Assembly (NCBI RefSeq): GCF_900117425.1 | Contig: NZ_FPEH01000014.1 | Coordinates: 248,001-312,000, forward strand | DNA length: 64,000 nt | Reading direction: 5' to 3' | Origin: Novosphingobium sp. NDB2Meth1 | GTDB lineage: Bacteria; Pseudomonadota; Alphaproteobacteria; Sphingomonadales; Sphingomonadaceae | Shown here: positions 43,429 through 52,747 of the stretch, piece by piece | How positions within the stretch are numbered: position 1 is the stretch's first letter | Layout of the letters: every line of letters begins with the position of its first letter | The notes under the pieces: model-generated | Seen by the model: the letters and a program-made list of their open reading frames with translations, nothing else | Told to the model about the DNA's origin: nothing | Database searches by the model: none | Program-made: the position numbers and the translations under genes

Positions 43429-43548
43429 ATGAGCTACGGCGAAAAGGACACCCCTGGTTATAGAACGTACCAGCGCATGAAGCTGTTTGGCGTATTCATG
43501 GTCTTGGCTTGGATCATCTTGGACGGGCTGGGCGTGTTCGGCCGCTAG
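43429..43548 (+). CDS. 39-residue putative membrane peptide
   Basis: ATG 43429 opens a 39-codon frame ending at TAG 43548. The product has a polar N-terminus (MSYGEKDTPGYRTYQRMKLF) and one hydrophobic stretch (GVFMVLAWIILDGLGVFG) that could span the membrane. AAGGGG lies only two bases upstream of the ATG, a tight spacing. It is too short to be sure of, but its composition is not like random GC-rich sequence. Confidence 0.4.
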   Translation: MSYGEKDTPGYRTYQRMKLFGVFMVLAWIILDGLGVFGR

Positions 43549-43591
43549 TCGCCCGATCCCAGTCATCAACCCAACCCGCGCCCCACAGCTC

Positions 43592-45007
43592 TCACGTATC
43601 CCTAAGCCCCACACCGATCGTTGCGCGTGGTTGTTCCATTTCCGCCGACGCCACCGGATAGGCGCACGAATCGGCCATGTAGTAGCCGCCCGGGCGGTTG
43701 TTGCCGGAAAGGCCGGTCCCGCCGAACGGCGCGCCCGCTGCTTCGCCGATGGTCGGGCGGTTCCAGTTGACCACCCCGGCGCGGACGTTGGCCCAGAAGC
43801 GGTTGTAGTCCTGCGGCGATCCGCCGAGCAGCGAGGCGACGAGGCCGAAGCGGGTATTGTTGGCCTCGGCGATGGCTTCATCGAAATCGTCGACCGCGAC
43901 GACTTGCAGGAGCGGGCCGAACAGTTCGACATCGGGCCGCTCGTCGATCTTGGTCACGTCGATGATCGCCGGACTGACGAAGGGCAGGTCCTCGCGCAGC
44001 CGGGTCATGTGCTTGATCGCGCGGCCGCCGTTGGAAAGCAGGTAGACGAAGCTTTCGGTCAGGCCGTCGGCGGCGACATTGTCGATCACCGGGCCTAGGA
44101 ACGGCGTCGGCGTATCGAACGGCGCGCCGACGATCAGCCGTTCGGTGAGGCGGCGCACTTCGCTGATGACCGCATCGTACATCGTCGACTTGATGATCAG
44201 TCGCCGCGCGGAGGAGCAGCGCTGGCCCGCGCTGGTGAAGGCCGATTGCACGACGATGGTCGCGGCATCGACGATCTTGGGCGTATCCCACACCACGATC
44301 GGATTGTTGCCGCCCAGTTCGAGCGCGACGACCTTGCCGGGATTGGACGCAAGCTTGCGATTGATCGAGACTCCAGCGTGGGCCGATCCGGTGAACAGGA
44401 CGCCGTCCACCCCGTCATGCATGGCGAGCGTCTGGGCCTGCTCTGGGCCGCCCTGCAACACTTGCACCACCGCCGCCGAAATCCCGGCGCGGTGGAAGCA
44501 GCGGACAAGGAGCTCGCCGGTCGCGGGCGCCTTTTCCGAGGGTTTGAACACCACAACATTGCCCGCGATCAGCGCCGGAATGATCTGCGCGGCCGGAAGC
44601 AGCGCGGGCATGTTGTAAGGGCTGATCACCGCCAGCACGCCGTGCGGCTTGTGGCGGACAGCGGAGGTGCCGTTGAGCGCGCTGTCGAGCTTGCGCTGCG
44701 AAGTGCGCTCGGCATAGGCGCGCACCGAAACCTCGACCTTGTCGATCACGCTGTCGACTTCGCCGCGCGCTTCCCACAGCGGCTTGCCCGTCTCGCGCGC
44801 GATCAGATCGGCGAGCTTGTCGGATTCCTTGCGCACTTCATTGGCGAAGCGGCGCAGCAATTCGATGCGGGTGGAGAGCGGCTGCGCGGCCCAGAGCGGC
44901 CAGGCCCGGCGTGCGCGGGCGATCACGTCCTCGGCGTCGCCGATCCGGCCGCGCCACAGTTCCGAGCCCGTCGCGGGTTCGAACGAGACGATTTCGCCGG
45001 TGGACAC
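43592..45007 (-). CDS. astD: Succinylglutamic semialdehyde dehydrogenase
   Basis: AstD oxidises N-succinylglutamate semialdehyde with NAD in the arginine succinyltransferase pathway. The 471-residue aldehyde dehydrogenase starts with GTG 45007 (MSTGEIVSFEPATG) and has VALELGGNNPIVV with the catalytic Glu, SAGQRCSSARRLI with the nucleophile Cys and GVLAVISPYNMPALL. No other ast gene is in the window. A general semialdehyde dehydrogenase role is the alternative. Confidence 0.87.
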   Translation of the reverse strand: MSTGEIVSFEPATGSELWRGRIGDAEDVIARARRAWPLWAAQPLSTRIELLRRFANEVRKESDKLADLIARETGKPLWEARGEVDSVIDKVEVSVRAYAERTSQRKLDSALNGTSAVRHKPHGVLAVISPYNMPALLPAAQIIPALIAGNVVVFKPSEKAPATGELLVRCFHRAGISAAVVQVLQGGPEQAQTLAMHDGVDGVLFTGSAHAGVSINRKLASNPGKVVALELGGNNPIVVWDTPKIVDAATIVVQSAFTSAGQRCSSARRLIIKSTMYDAVISEVRRLTERLIVGAPFDTPTPFLGPVIDNVAADGLTESFVYLLSNGGRAIKHMTRLREDLPFVSPAIIDVTKIDERPDVELFGPLLQVVAVDDFDEAIAEANNTRFGLVASLLGGSPQDYNRFWANVRAGVVNWNRPTIGEAAGAPFGGTGLSGNNRPGGYYMADSCAYPVASAEMEQPRATIGVGLRDT

Positions 45008-45117
45008 GGGTGCGCTTGGCCTTCCTCTGCCTTGCCGCTCACGCGGCGCGAGGCCGCTGCGGTGTGCGGCCTATGGCATGACAGTGGTAACCAAACAAGA
45101 AACCCTCACCCGCAAAA

Positions 45118-46515
45118 CTATGCCTTTCCGGCATGCCCCGCCGGCTGCGGGCGCGGCCCATGCGCCTCGCCCATGCGGCGCAGCGCGGCGATCTTGGCCT
45201 TGAGCAGCGACCAGTCATCGCTCTCGGCAATCGGCGCCCAGATCGCCTCGACCTCGTCGATCAGCATCGATTGCGGCGCCGGATCGGCCCAGTACGGATG
45301 CGTGTCGGCCACCGCTTCATACGCCGACATGGCCTCGCCGATCGCGCCGGTTGCATCGCCGCGCCCACCGCGATGGCGGAAGAAGAACGCATCCGGCCCT
45401 TCACCGCTCTCCGCCATCGCCGCTTCACACAGCCCGATCAGCACCGTGTCCGCCTCGATCCCGCGCGGTACGAGGCCCAGCCGCCAGCACCAGCGCCGGG
45501 CCATCGCGGCACGGTAATGGTCCTCGAACGTGTTGAGCGCCGCGATCAGCGGCGGTGCTTCCTCGAGCGTGCGCAGCGCCACGGCGAGCTGACCGCAGTT
45601 CCAATGGATCGCCTGCACCTGCCGCCCGAAGGCATAGAGTCCGCTGCTGTCGAAATAGGCCGCCGTGAACGCCGGGTCCCAGCGCGGCAGCCAGCGCCAA
45701 GGGCCATAGTCGAAGCTCTCGCCCGTCACGTTCATGTTGTCGGTATTGAGCACGCCGTGGACGAAGCCCGCGACGACATAGCTCGCCGCCATGTCGGCCA
45801 TGCGCTCCACCACCTGATGGAGCAGCCGCGCGGCGGGGCTCACGCCTTCCGGCCCCGCCGGTCCGGGGAAGTTGCCGAGGCAATAGCCGACGAGCTGCGC
45901 CATGTTGTCCGCCTCGCCCAGCGTCGCGAGCCGCTGGAACGTGCCGATGCGGATATGTCCATGGCTCAGCCGCACCATCACCGCCGAGCGGGTGGGGGAG
46001 GGTTCGTCGCCGCGCCACAGCGCCTCGCCGGTCTCGATCACCGAGAACGTCCTGCTGGTGTTCACCCCCAGCGCGCCCAGCATCTCGGTCGCGAGGATCT
46101 CGCGCATCGCGCCCTTCAGCGTCAGCCGCCCGTCACCCTGCCGGCTCCACGGCGTCTGGCCCGACCCCTTGGTGCCGAGGTCCATCAGGCGGCCCTCTGC
46201 GTCCAGCAGCTGCGCATAGAGGAACCCGCGCCCGTCACCGAGATCGGGGTTGTAGGTCTGGAACTGGTGCCCGTGATAACGCAGCGCCAGCGGCTGGGGG
46301 AGATTGCCCTCCAGCGGCGCGAAGCGACCCATATGGCGCACCCATTCCTCGTCGCTCAGCCCCGCCAGCCCCACCTCCGCAGCCGCGCGGTCGTTGCGGA
46401 AGCGCAGTTTGGTTTCCGGAAAGTCGGCCGGGGCGACCGGATCGCCGATCCAGCGCGCCAGATCGAGAATGCGCGGGGCGGGGCGGTAGATCGCGTCTTG
46501 CGGGCTTGCTTGCAT
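45118..46515 (-). CDS. selO: Protein adenylyltransferase SelO (YdiU)
   Basis: SelO pseudokinases transfer AMP from ATP to protein Ser/Thr/Tyr. The 465-residue protein shows DLGTKGSGQTPWSRQGDGR, ATEMLGALGVNTSRTF and VHGVLNTDNMNVTGESFDYG, the rearranged active site of the family. The C-terminus carries no Sec codon here. It is transcribed leftward, apart from its neighbours. Confidence 0.93.
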   Translation of the reverse strand: MQASPQDAIYRPAPRILDLARWIGDPVAPADFPETKLRFRNDRAAAEVGLAGLSDEEWVRHMGRFAPLEGNLPQPLALRYHGHQFQTYNPDLGDGRGFLYAQLLDAEGRLMDLGTKGSGQTPWSRQGDGRLTLKGAMREILATEMLGALGVNTSRTFSVIETGEALWRGDEPSPTRSAVMVRLSHGHIRIGTFQRLATLGEADNMAQLVGYCLGNFPGPAGPEGVSPAARLLHQVVERMADMAASYVVAGFVHGVLNTDNMNVTGESFDYGPWRWLPRWDPAFTAAYFDSSGLYAFGRQVQAIHWNCGQLAVALRTLEEAPPLIAALNTFEDHYRAAMARRWCWRLGLVPRGIEADTVLIGLCEAAMAESGEGPDAFFFRHRGGRGDATGAIGEAMSAYEAVADTHPYWADPAPQSMLIDEVEAIWAPIAESDDWSLLKAKIAALRRMGEAHGPRPQPAGHAGKA

Positions 46516-46594
46516 CGCGCGATAGTGGGCACGAAGCGGGCGGCGTGCAAGCGCGCCCCTTTTGTTTATGCGCGGGGCTCAGGCAGTAGAGACG

Positions 46595-47482
46595 ATGGCA
46601 GAGGCGCTGAAAGGCGGCGAAAAGCGCTGGGAAGATCGCAGCTGGACCAGCGGCGACGGCCTGAAACTGCATTTCCGCGACTATCCCGGAAGCGCGGAGC
46701 GGCCGCCGATCCTGTGCCTGCCGGGCCTCACCCGCAACGCCCGCGATTTCGAGGCGCTGGCCGAGCGGCTGGCGGGCGACTGGCGCGTGATCTGCCCGGA
46801 CATGCGCGGGCGCGGTGACAGCGATTATGCCCGCGATCCGATGACCTACACCCCCGCGCACTACGTCGCCGATGTCGAACTGCTGCTTGCCGCGGAAGGG
46901 ATCGAGCGCTTCGTCTCCATCGGCACTTCGCTGGGCGGGCTGATGACGATGATGCTCGCCGCTGTGAACCCGCAACGCATCGCCGGGGCGGTTATCAATG
47001 ATGTGGGGCCGGAAATCGATCCGGTGGGCCTCGCGCGCATCCGCGAACATGTCGGGCAGGGGCGCAGCTACGAGACATGGGTCCACGCCGCCCGCGCGCT
47101 GCAGGAGACCAATCGCCAGATCTATCCCGGCTGGGACTTGCCCGCATGGCTGCGCATGGCCAAGCGCTGCATGGTGATCGGCTCAGGCGGGCGCATCACC
47201 TTCGATTATGACATGAACATCGCCGAACCGTTCGAGGCCGAGCAAGGCCCGGCGCCCGCACCAGAAGTGATGTGGGGCATCTACGAATCGATCGCGCGCC
47301 GCCCGCTGCTGGTGCTGCGCGGCGCGCATTCGGATATCCTCTCCACTGAAGTCGCCGCGCGGATGAAAGTGCGCGGAGCGGCCACCGAACTGGTCACCGT
47401 CCCCGGTGTCGGCCATGCGCCCACGCTCGACGAGGACGAAGCCATCGCCGCCATCGACCGGCTGCTGGCACGCGCGGAGTGA
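46595..47482 (+). CDS. Alpha/beta hydrolase
   Basis: The 295-residue protein (ATG 46595, MAEALKGGEK) has an alpha/beta-hydrolase fold with PPILCLPGLTRNARDFEALA (oxyanion region), VICPDMRGRGDSD, the nucleophile SIGTSLGGLMTMML (GxSxG) and the catalytic His near VGHAPTLDED. The oxidoreductase-like lid is not recognisable and the substrate is unknown. It overlaps nothing and is followed by a glycosyltransferase gene 10 bp later, so the pair may be co-transcribed. Confidence 0.87.
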   Translation: MAEALKGGEKRWEDRSWTSGDGLKLHFRDYPGSAERPPILCLPGLTRNARDFEALAERLAGDWRVICPDMRGRGDSDYARDPMTYTPAHYVADVELLLAAEGIERFVSIGTSLGGLMTMMLAAVNPQRIAGAVINDVGPEIDPVGLARIREHVGQGRSYETWVHAARALQETNRQIYPGWDLPAWLRMAKRCMVIGSGGRITFDYDMNIAEPFEAEQGPAPAPEVMWGIYESIARRPLLVLRGAHSDILSTEVAARMKVRGAATELVTVPGVGHAPTLDEDEAIAAIDRLLARAE

Positions 47483-47492
47483 TTGCACCGGC

Positions 47493-48659
47493 ATGAGCAA
47501 GCCATCTTCGGCCAAGCGGCTCCATCTGCTGCACCTGCATTCCACCTTCGATGCCGGCGGCAAGGAGCGGCGCTCCACCTCGCTGATCAACCGTTTCGGC
47601 AAGGCGGTCGATCACAGCATCGTCTCCGCGCAGCCGGGCGCACTCGGCGCGCGGGCGCTGATCGATCCGGGCCTGCCGGTCCATTTCCCGTTCGGTTTTC
47701 CCGCGCTGCAGGGCCGCTTCGGCGTGCGCCGCCTGCAGACCCTGGCCCGCGCGATGCAGGGTTTCGACCTCATCCTCACCTACAACTGGGGCGCGATGGA
47801 CGCCGCGATGGCGCACGCCATGTTCGCGCCGACGATGGGCCTCGCCCCGCTGATCCACCACGAGGACGGCTTCCACGTCGACGAGGCGCAGCGTCTCAAG
47901 CCTACTCGCAACTGGTATCGCCGTGTCGCGCTGGCGCGGGCGAGCGCGCTGATCGTCCCCTCGCGGCAGCTCGAGCAGGTGGCGCTGGAAGCCTGGCACC
48001 AGCCCGCCGCGCGGGTCCACTGCATCGGCAACGGCATTCCGGTGGAAGACTACGATCCCGCCAAGGCCCGGCGCGTGCGCCCCGATGCCCTGCCGCGCGT
48101 GGTGAAACGGCCTGGGGAGAAATGGGTGGGTACGCTTGCCGGGCTGCGCCAGGTCAAGGCGCTGCCCCGGCTGGTGCGGGCTTTTCGCGCGCTGCCCGAG
48201 GAATGGCAGCTCGTCATTGTCGGCGAGGGGCCCGAGCGCGAGGCGATCCTGGCCGAGGCGCTGAAGCTCGAGATCGGGCACCGTGTCCACTTGCCCGGTT
48301 ATGTGGCCGATCCGGCGCAGGCGACCGCGCTGTTCGATCTGTTTGCGCTGTCCTCGGAAAGCGAGCAATTCCCGCTGTCGATCGTCGAAGCCATGGCGTC
48401 CGGCCTTGCGGTCGCGAGCACGGCGGTGGGTGACGTGCTCGAGATGGTCGCGCCCGAGAACACGCCATTCATCACCCCTGCGGGCGACGAGGCCGCACTC
48501 GGGGCGGCCTTGCTGCAGCTGGCGGGCGATGAAGCGCTGCGCCGCCGGATCGGCGCGGCCAACCGGCTGCGCGCCTGCGCCGAGTTCGATGAAGCGGTCA
48601 TGGCGCGCCGCCACGCCGCGATTTATGCACAGGCTCTCGGCCTGCAAGTGTTTCCGTAA
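47493..48659 (+). CDS. GT4-type glycosyltransferase
   Basis: The 388-residue protein has a GT-B fold: an N-terminal LLHLHSTFDAGGKERRST segment and the C-terminal GT4 pattern WVGTLAGLRQVKALPRLVRA, RVHLPGYVADPAQATALFDL and SSESEQFPLSIVEAMASGLA with the E-x7-E type nucleotide-sugar site. Donor and acceptor are unknown; a role in envelope polysaccharide is likely by family. Confidence 0.88.
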   Translation: MSKPSSAKRLHLLHLHSTFDAGGKERRSTSLINRFGKAVDHSIVSAQPGALGARALIDPGLPVHFPFGFPALQGRFGVRRLQTLARAMQGFDLILTYNWGAMDAAMAHAMFAPTMGLAPLIHHEDGFHVDEAQRLKPTRNWYRRVALARASALIVPSRQLEQVALEAWHQPAARVHCIGNGIPVEDYDPAKARRVRPDALPRVVKRPGEKWVGTLAGLRQVKALPRLVRAFRALPEEWQLVIVGEGPEREAILAEALKLEIGHRVHLPGYVADPAQATALFDLFALSSESEQFPLSIVEAMASGLAVASTAVGDVLEMVAPENTPFITPAGDEAALGAALLQLAGDEALRRRIGAANRLRACAEFDEAVMARRHAAIYAQALGLQVFP

Positions 48660-48691
48660 AGCTGCGGGACAGCATCGGCGTGTCAAAGCGG

Positions 48692-48720
48692 TTGAATTGG
48701 CGGGCCCCCCTCTCTAAACA
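48692..48720 (+). promoter_or_regulatory. Candidate promoter of yfgM-bamB
   Basis: TTGAAT (48692-48697), a 17-bp spacer and TAAACA (48715-48720) form a reasonable sigma-70-like promoter 37 bp before the TTG start of the YfgM-like gene. Confidence 0.4.
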
Positions 48721-48756
48721 GCCGCATTCGTTAACCAGCGACCTGAAAGCGCAGTC

Positions 48757-49512
48757 TTGGCTCTCACTCCGAACAGCCCATCCGGCACCACCCCAGCAAA
48801 CAGCAAGGATGCGGCCGCACAGGAAACCTTCCTGCGTGAGGTTGATGATGCCCTGCGCGAAGATCAGCTCCGCAAGCTGCTGTTCACCCGTGGCCGGCCC
48901 ATCCTTGCGCTCGTGATCGGCGGCCTTGTCGGGCTGGGCGGCTGGCTGTGGTACAACGATCATCAGGCCAGCCTGCGCGACCAGCAGAGCGAGACCTTCG
49001 TCACCGCGCTCGATGCGCTGCAGGCGGGCCGCAACCAGACCGCGAAGTCGGGCATGGATCCGCTCGCCAAGAGCGGCAACCCCGGCTACCGCGCCGCGGT
49101 GCAGATCACCGAGGCGGGCATAGCTGAGCAGGCCGGCAAGCCTGCTGATGCCGCGAAGTTGTTCGCCGCCGTCTCCGCCGACAGCGCGCTGCCCGGCCCC
49201 TACCGCGATCTCGCCACGGTGCGCGAGGTTTCGACCAATTTCGACAAGCTGGCGCCGCAGACCGTGATCGACCGGCTCAAGCCGCTCGCGGTGCCGGGCA
49301 AGCCATGGTTCGGCAGCGCGGGTGAACTCGTCGCGATGGCCTATCTCAAGCAGAACAAGACCGAGCTGGCAGGCGCGCTGCTGGCTTCGATTGCCAAGGA
49401 CAAGGCCGTTCCCGATACGCTGCGCCGGCGCACCCGCCAGCTTGCCGGGCAGCTTGGCGTCGATGCCGTGGAAAACCCGGCTGCCGCAGCGAATGGCAGC
49501 GAAGCACAATAA
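48757..49512 (+). CDS. YfgM-like membrane-anchored tetratricopeptide protein
   Basis: The 251-residue protein starts with TTG 48757 and has one TM near residue 50 (PILALVIGGLVGLGGWLWY), then helical repeat-rich sequence. YfgM is an inner-membrane protein next to BamB that interacts with the Sec translocon and periplasmic chaperones. The short cytoplasmic N-terminus (AAAQETFLREVDDALREDQL) fits. The stop TAA shares a base with the following ATG at 49512. Confidence 0.85.
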   Translation: MALTPNSPSGTTPANSKDAAAQETFLREVDDALREDQLRKLLFTRGRPILALVIGGLVGLGGWLWYNDHQASLRDQQSETFVTALDALQAGRNQTAKSGMDPLAKSGNPGYRAAVQITEAGIAEQAGKPADAAKLFAAVSADSALPGPYRDLATVREVSTNFDKLAPQTVIDRLKPLAVPGKPWFGSAGELVAMAYLKQNKTELAGALLASIAKDKAVPDTLRRRTRQLAGQLGVDAVENPAAAANGSEAQ

Positions 49513-49541
49513 TGGGATTTGAGGATATGACCGGAGCCAAA

Positions 49542-50864
49542 ATGATCCGGCACGCCGCCGTTTCTGCCATGGTCGTCGTCGCGCTGGCGCTCGGCGGCTG
49601 CGGCATCACCAAGAGCAAGCCCAAGTCGACCCCCACCGTGGGCGTGCGCATCCCGATCCTCTCGAAGATCGAGTCGGGCATGAAGGTCGACGAGGGCATG
49701 TCGGTGCTCGACGTCGTGCTGCCGCTCGCCGAGGCCAATCCCGATTGGGAGCAGGCGGGCGGCACCGCATCCAAATCCTATGGCCACCTCGTGCTCTCGC
49801 AGCAGCCGCGCAAGCTCTGGACTTCCCGCATCGCCGGCTCCAGCCCCAAGCAGCGCCTTGCGGCAGCGCCGGTGGTCGGCGGCGGCCGGCTTTTCGTCAT
49901 GGATACCGAAGGCCTGGTCCACGCCTTCGACGCGGCCACCGGGCGTCAGGCGTGGGAGGATGCCTTCCGCCTGCCCGTGGCGACAGCATCCGTGTTCGGC
50001 GGCGGCGCGGCATACAGCGATGGCAAGGTCTTCATCACCACCGGTCTCGGCGAGGTTGCGGCGGTCGATGCGGCGGACGGCAAGGTGCTGTGGCGCGTCA
50101 AGCCCGCAGGTCCGTTGCGCGGCAGCCCGACCATCGCGTTCGGCGGCGTCTATGTGATGACGCAGGACAACCAGATCGTCGCGCTCAACATCTCTGACGG
50201 CTCTCAGCTGTGGACCGAATCCGGCTCCGTCGCGCAGACCGGCGTGTTCGGCGTGGCAGCAGCGGCAGCCGGGCAGGGCACCATCGTCGCGGGCTACAGC
50301 TCGGGCGAACTCGTCGCCTACCGCTATGAAAACGGCCGCCAGTTGTGGTCGGACGCTCTCGCACGCACCAGCATCGCGACTTCGGTTTCGACGCTGACCG
50401 ACATCGACGCCGATCCGATCATCGAGCGCGGCCGCGTCTATGCGCTCGGCCAGGGCGGGCGCATGGCCGCCTATGAACTCGTCACCGGCCAGCGCGTGTG
50501 GGAACTCAACCTTGCGGGCATCTCCACCCCGGCGGTCGCGGGCGACTGGATCTTCACGCTGACCGACGAGGCGAAGCTGCTGTGCATCGCCAAGGCCACC
50601 GGCAAAGTGCGCTGGATCTCGCAGATGAAGCCCTATCGCAGCGTCAAGAAGAAGAAGGGCAAGATTTTCTGGACCGGCCCGGTGCTGGCGGGCGATCAGC
50701 TGTGGATGGCGAATTCGGAAGGCGAGCTTTTCGCGGCATCGGTCACCGACGGCACAGCGAAGCGCAAGGCCAAGCTCGGCGCGCCGGTCACGCTGGCGCC
50801 GGTCGTCGCGGGCGGCGTGCTCTACGTTCTCGACGACAGCGGGCACATCAACGCGTTCAAATGA
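49542..50864 (+). CDS. bamB: Outer-membrane assembly lipoprotein BamB (beta-propeller)
   Basis: BamB is a lipoprotein of the BAM complex that inserts outer-membrane proteins. The protein has a lipoprotein signal (MIRHAAVSAMVVVALALGGCG) and PQQ-like beta-propeller repeats (for example GGGRLFVMDTEGLVHAFDAA and WELNLAGISTPAVAGDWIFT). Start ATG 49542 has GGAG five bases upstream; ATG 49512 gives ten more residues before the signal. It follows yfgM. The der/engA gene that usually follows bamB is not here. Confidence 0.92.
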   Translation: MIRHAAVSAMVVVALALGGCGITKSKPKSTPTVGVRIPILSKIESGMKVDEGMSVLDVVLPLAEANPDWEQAGGTASKSYGHLVLSQQPRKLWTSRIAGSSPKQRLAAAPVVGGGRLFVMDTEGLVHAFDAATGRQAWEDAFRLPVATASVFGGGAAYSDGKVFITTGLGEVAAVDAADGKVLWRVKPAGPLRGSPTIAFGGVYVMTQDNQIVALNISDGSQLWTESGSVAQTGVFGVAAAAAGQGTIVAGYSSGELVAYRYENGRQLWSDALARTSIATSVSTLTDIDADPIIERGRVYALGQGGRMAAYELVTGQRVWELNLAGISTPAVAGDWIFTLTDEAKLLCIAKATGKVRWISQMKPYRSVKKKKGKIFWTGPVLAGDQLWMANSEGELFAASVTDGTAKRKAKLGAPVTLAPVVAGGVLYVLDDSGHINAFK

Positions 50865-50933
50865 GTGCGCTGCCGCCGGTTCTTGCCGGCGCATAAACGA
50901 TTTTCTCATAGGTCCCCGTTAACCCCGGAGGCC

Positions 50934-52292
50934 ATGAGCGTGCGCCCTGCCAGACCTGCCAGCGATGTTTCCGCCGGAGTCGGCCTGTCCGGCCTCGTCG
51001 GCCTTGCGCTGTGGGTGATCCTCTGCCGCAACTGGGCCGGGATCGCCGATGCGCTCGCCTTGCCGGGTCCGCACGAGCCGCTCGCCGGTCCCAACGCGGC
51101 GCTGGCGGCCATGGTGTTTTCCGGTCTCCCCATGGTCGCGTGGTCGCTCATGGTCGACAAAGTCCATTTGCGGGCCTCGACCGGGATCGACTGGAGCAAC
51201 CCGCGCCCGCTGCGCGATGTGGTCGATGTCTCGATCACCAAGATCGCGGGCCTCTGGGCGACATGGTCGCTCGTCGGCTTCGTCTATTGCCTCTGCCGCT
51301 GGTACTGGCGCGGGCAGTACCTCTTCGCGATGGACGTGATCTCCGGCCTCGCTCCGCTGCTGTTCCTGGGCGCGATCCCCTATGTGCTCTGGCTCGACCG
51401 CGTGCTGGTCAATCCGCGCGATGCCTCGTGGCACTTCGGCGCGATGCTGATCGGGCGCGAGACTTACGACAAGGCCGAAGTCGCCCACCACTTGCGCGCA
51501 TGGGCGGTGAAGGGCTTCTTCTGCGCCTTCATGTTCTCGATCATCCCCGGCGGCTTCGGCGGGGTAGTCCAGATGAACTATGCCGCCATGCTCGGCGATC
51601 CGCTGGCACTCGGCAATGCTCTCATCGAGACGATGTTCCTCGTCGACGTGCAGATCGCCATGGTCGGCTATCTCCTCACGATGAAGCCGCTCGATGCGCA
51701 GATCCGCAGCGCCAACCCGTTCCTCGGCGGCTGGGTCGCGGCGCTGATCTGCTATCCGCCGTTTATCCTGATGGGCAGCGGCGGCGTGCTCGACTATCGC
51801 ACCAACGGCGCCGAATGGACCTTCTGGCTGCAGGGCATGCCGGTGCTCGAATGGATCTGGGTGGTGGCCATGGTGCTACTGACGGGCATCTACGCCTGGG
51901 CCACGGTCGCGTTCGGCCTGCGCTTCTCCAACCTCACCTATCGCGGCGTCCTGACCAACGGGCCCTATGCTTTCACCCGGCACCCGGCCTACCTCTCCAA
52001 GAACGCGTTCTGGTGGATATCGACCCTGCCCTGGCTCACCACCACGCATTCGATGGTCGACGCCATCCGCAACACGGTTGTGCTCGGCCTCGTCAGCGCG
52101 GTCTATTTCTGGCGCGCCAAGACCGAGGAAGCGCACTTGCTGGCGGAAGACGCCAAGTACCGCGAATACCACGCATGGATGGCCGAGCATGGCCTCGTGA
52201 CCGGCACCCTCAACCGCATCGGCCGCCTGCTCACGCGCGGTCGCCCGCGCGTCGAGCCACCCGCCATCGGCGCGGTGCACCCGGCGGAGTAG
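50934..52292 (+). CDS. Isoprenylcysteine carboxyl methyltransferase-like membrane protein
   Basis: The 452-residue polytopic protein has about ten TM helices and ends with the ICMT/phospholipid-methyltransferase motif NGPYAFTRHPAYLSKN (GPYxxxRHPxY) followed by a Glu-rich cytoplasmic segment (KTEEAHLLAEDAKYREYHAW). Bacterial members of this superfamily methylate lipids or isoprenoid carboxyl groups; the substrate is unknown. It is separated from bamB by 69 bp and is followed by a REP element. Confidence 0.78.
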   Translation: MSVRPARPASDVSAGVGLSGLVGLALWVILCRNWAGIADALALPGPHEPLAGPNAALAAMVFSGLPMVAWSLMVDKVHLRASTGIDWSNPRPLRDVVDVSITKIAGLWATWSLVGFVYCLCRWYWRGQYLFAMDVISGLAPLLFLGAIPYVLWLDRVLVNPRDASWHFGAMLIGRETYDKAEVAHHLRAWAVKGFFCAFMFSIIPGGFGGVVQMNYAAMLGDPLALGNALIETMFLVDVQIAMVGYLLTMKPLDAQIRSANPFLGGWVAALICYPPFILMGSGGVLDYRTNGAEWTFWLQGMPVLEWIWVVAMVLLTGIYAWATVAFGLRFSNLTYRGVLTNGPYAFTRHPAYLSKNAFWWISTLPWLTTTHSMVDAIRNTVVLGLVSAVYFWRAKTEEAHLLAEDAKYREYHAWMAEHGLVTGTLNRIGRLLTRGRPRVEPPAIGAVHPAE

Positions 52293-52311
52293 AAGATCAT
52301 CGGCAACAAAC

Positions 52312-52425
52312 CCGTTCGCCCCGAGCGTAGTCGAGGGGGCCGTTCGAGCGAAGCCGAGAACCAACCAAGCGGGAGGCCTCGGCTACGCTCGGCCAAGATC
52401 CCTCGACTTCGCTCGGGACGAACGG
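52312..52425. repeat. Nested REP-type palindrome, second family
   Basis: Outer arms at 52312-52337 and 52400-52425 are 26-bp inverted repeats (CCGTTCGCCCCGAGCG.. versus its complement), with two mismatches; inner arms GAGCGAAGCCGAG (52346-52358) and CTCGGCTACGCTC (52378-52390) pair as well. The CCGAGCG(A/T)AGTCGAGGG family differs from the copies at 16251 and 40063. It separates the ICMT-like gene from convergent ABM genes. Confidence 0.88.
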
Positions 52426-52447
52426 AATTGGGGTTTGGCGTACCGCG

Positions 52448-52747
52448 CTAAATCGCCTCGCCCTCGTCCGTCTCATAGAGGCGGATCACCCGATCATGAA
52501 ACCCGAGCCCGGCGCGCGCAGCCACCCACTCGGCCATATGCGCGGACTTCGCATGCGCCATCAGCGCCGCGCGGTCGGTCCAGCGCTCGGCGACGTGAAA
52601 CAGCGCCGGATCATCGATATCCTGCGCATAGCCATACTGGATGCAGCCCTCTTCCGCCCGCGTCGCCTCTGCCACCTTGCGGGCCAATGGCAGCAGCGCC
52701 TCGATATGCTCCGGCGCGACCCGGAACGTCCCCATCACGACGATCAA
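52448..52747 (-). CDS. Antibiotic biosynthesis monooxygenase (ABM/LsrG-like) domain protein, second copy
   Basis: Starting with TTG 52747, overlapping the preceding stop as TTGA, the 99-residue protein is a ferredoxin-like dimeric alpha-beta-barrel (ABM family, as in quinol monooxygenase YgiN or LsrG): EEGCIQYGYAQDIDDPALFH, then FHVAERWTDRAALMAHAKSA. It is a paralogue of the adjacent gene. Substrate unknown. Confidence 0.85.
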   Translation of the reverse strand: MIVVMGTFRVAPEHIEALLPLARKVAEATRAEEGCIQYGYAQDIDDPALFHVAERWTDRAALMAHAKSAHMAEWVAARAGLGFHDRVIRLYETDEGEAI

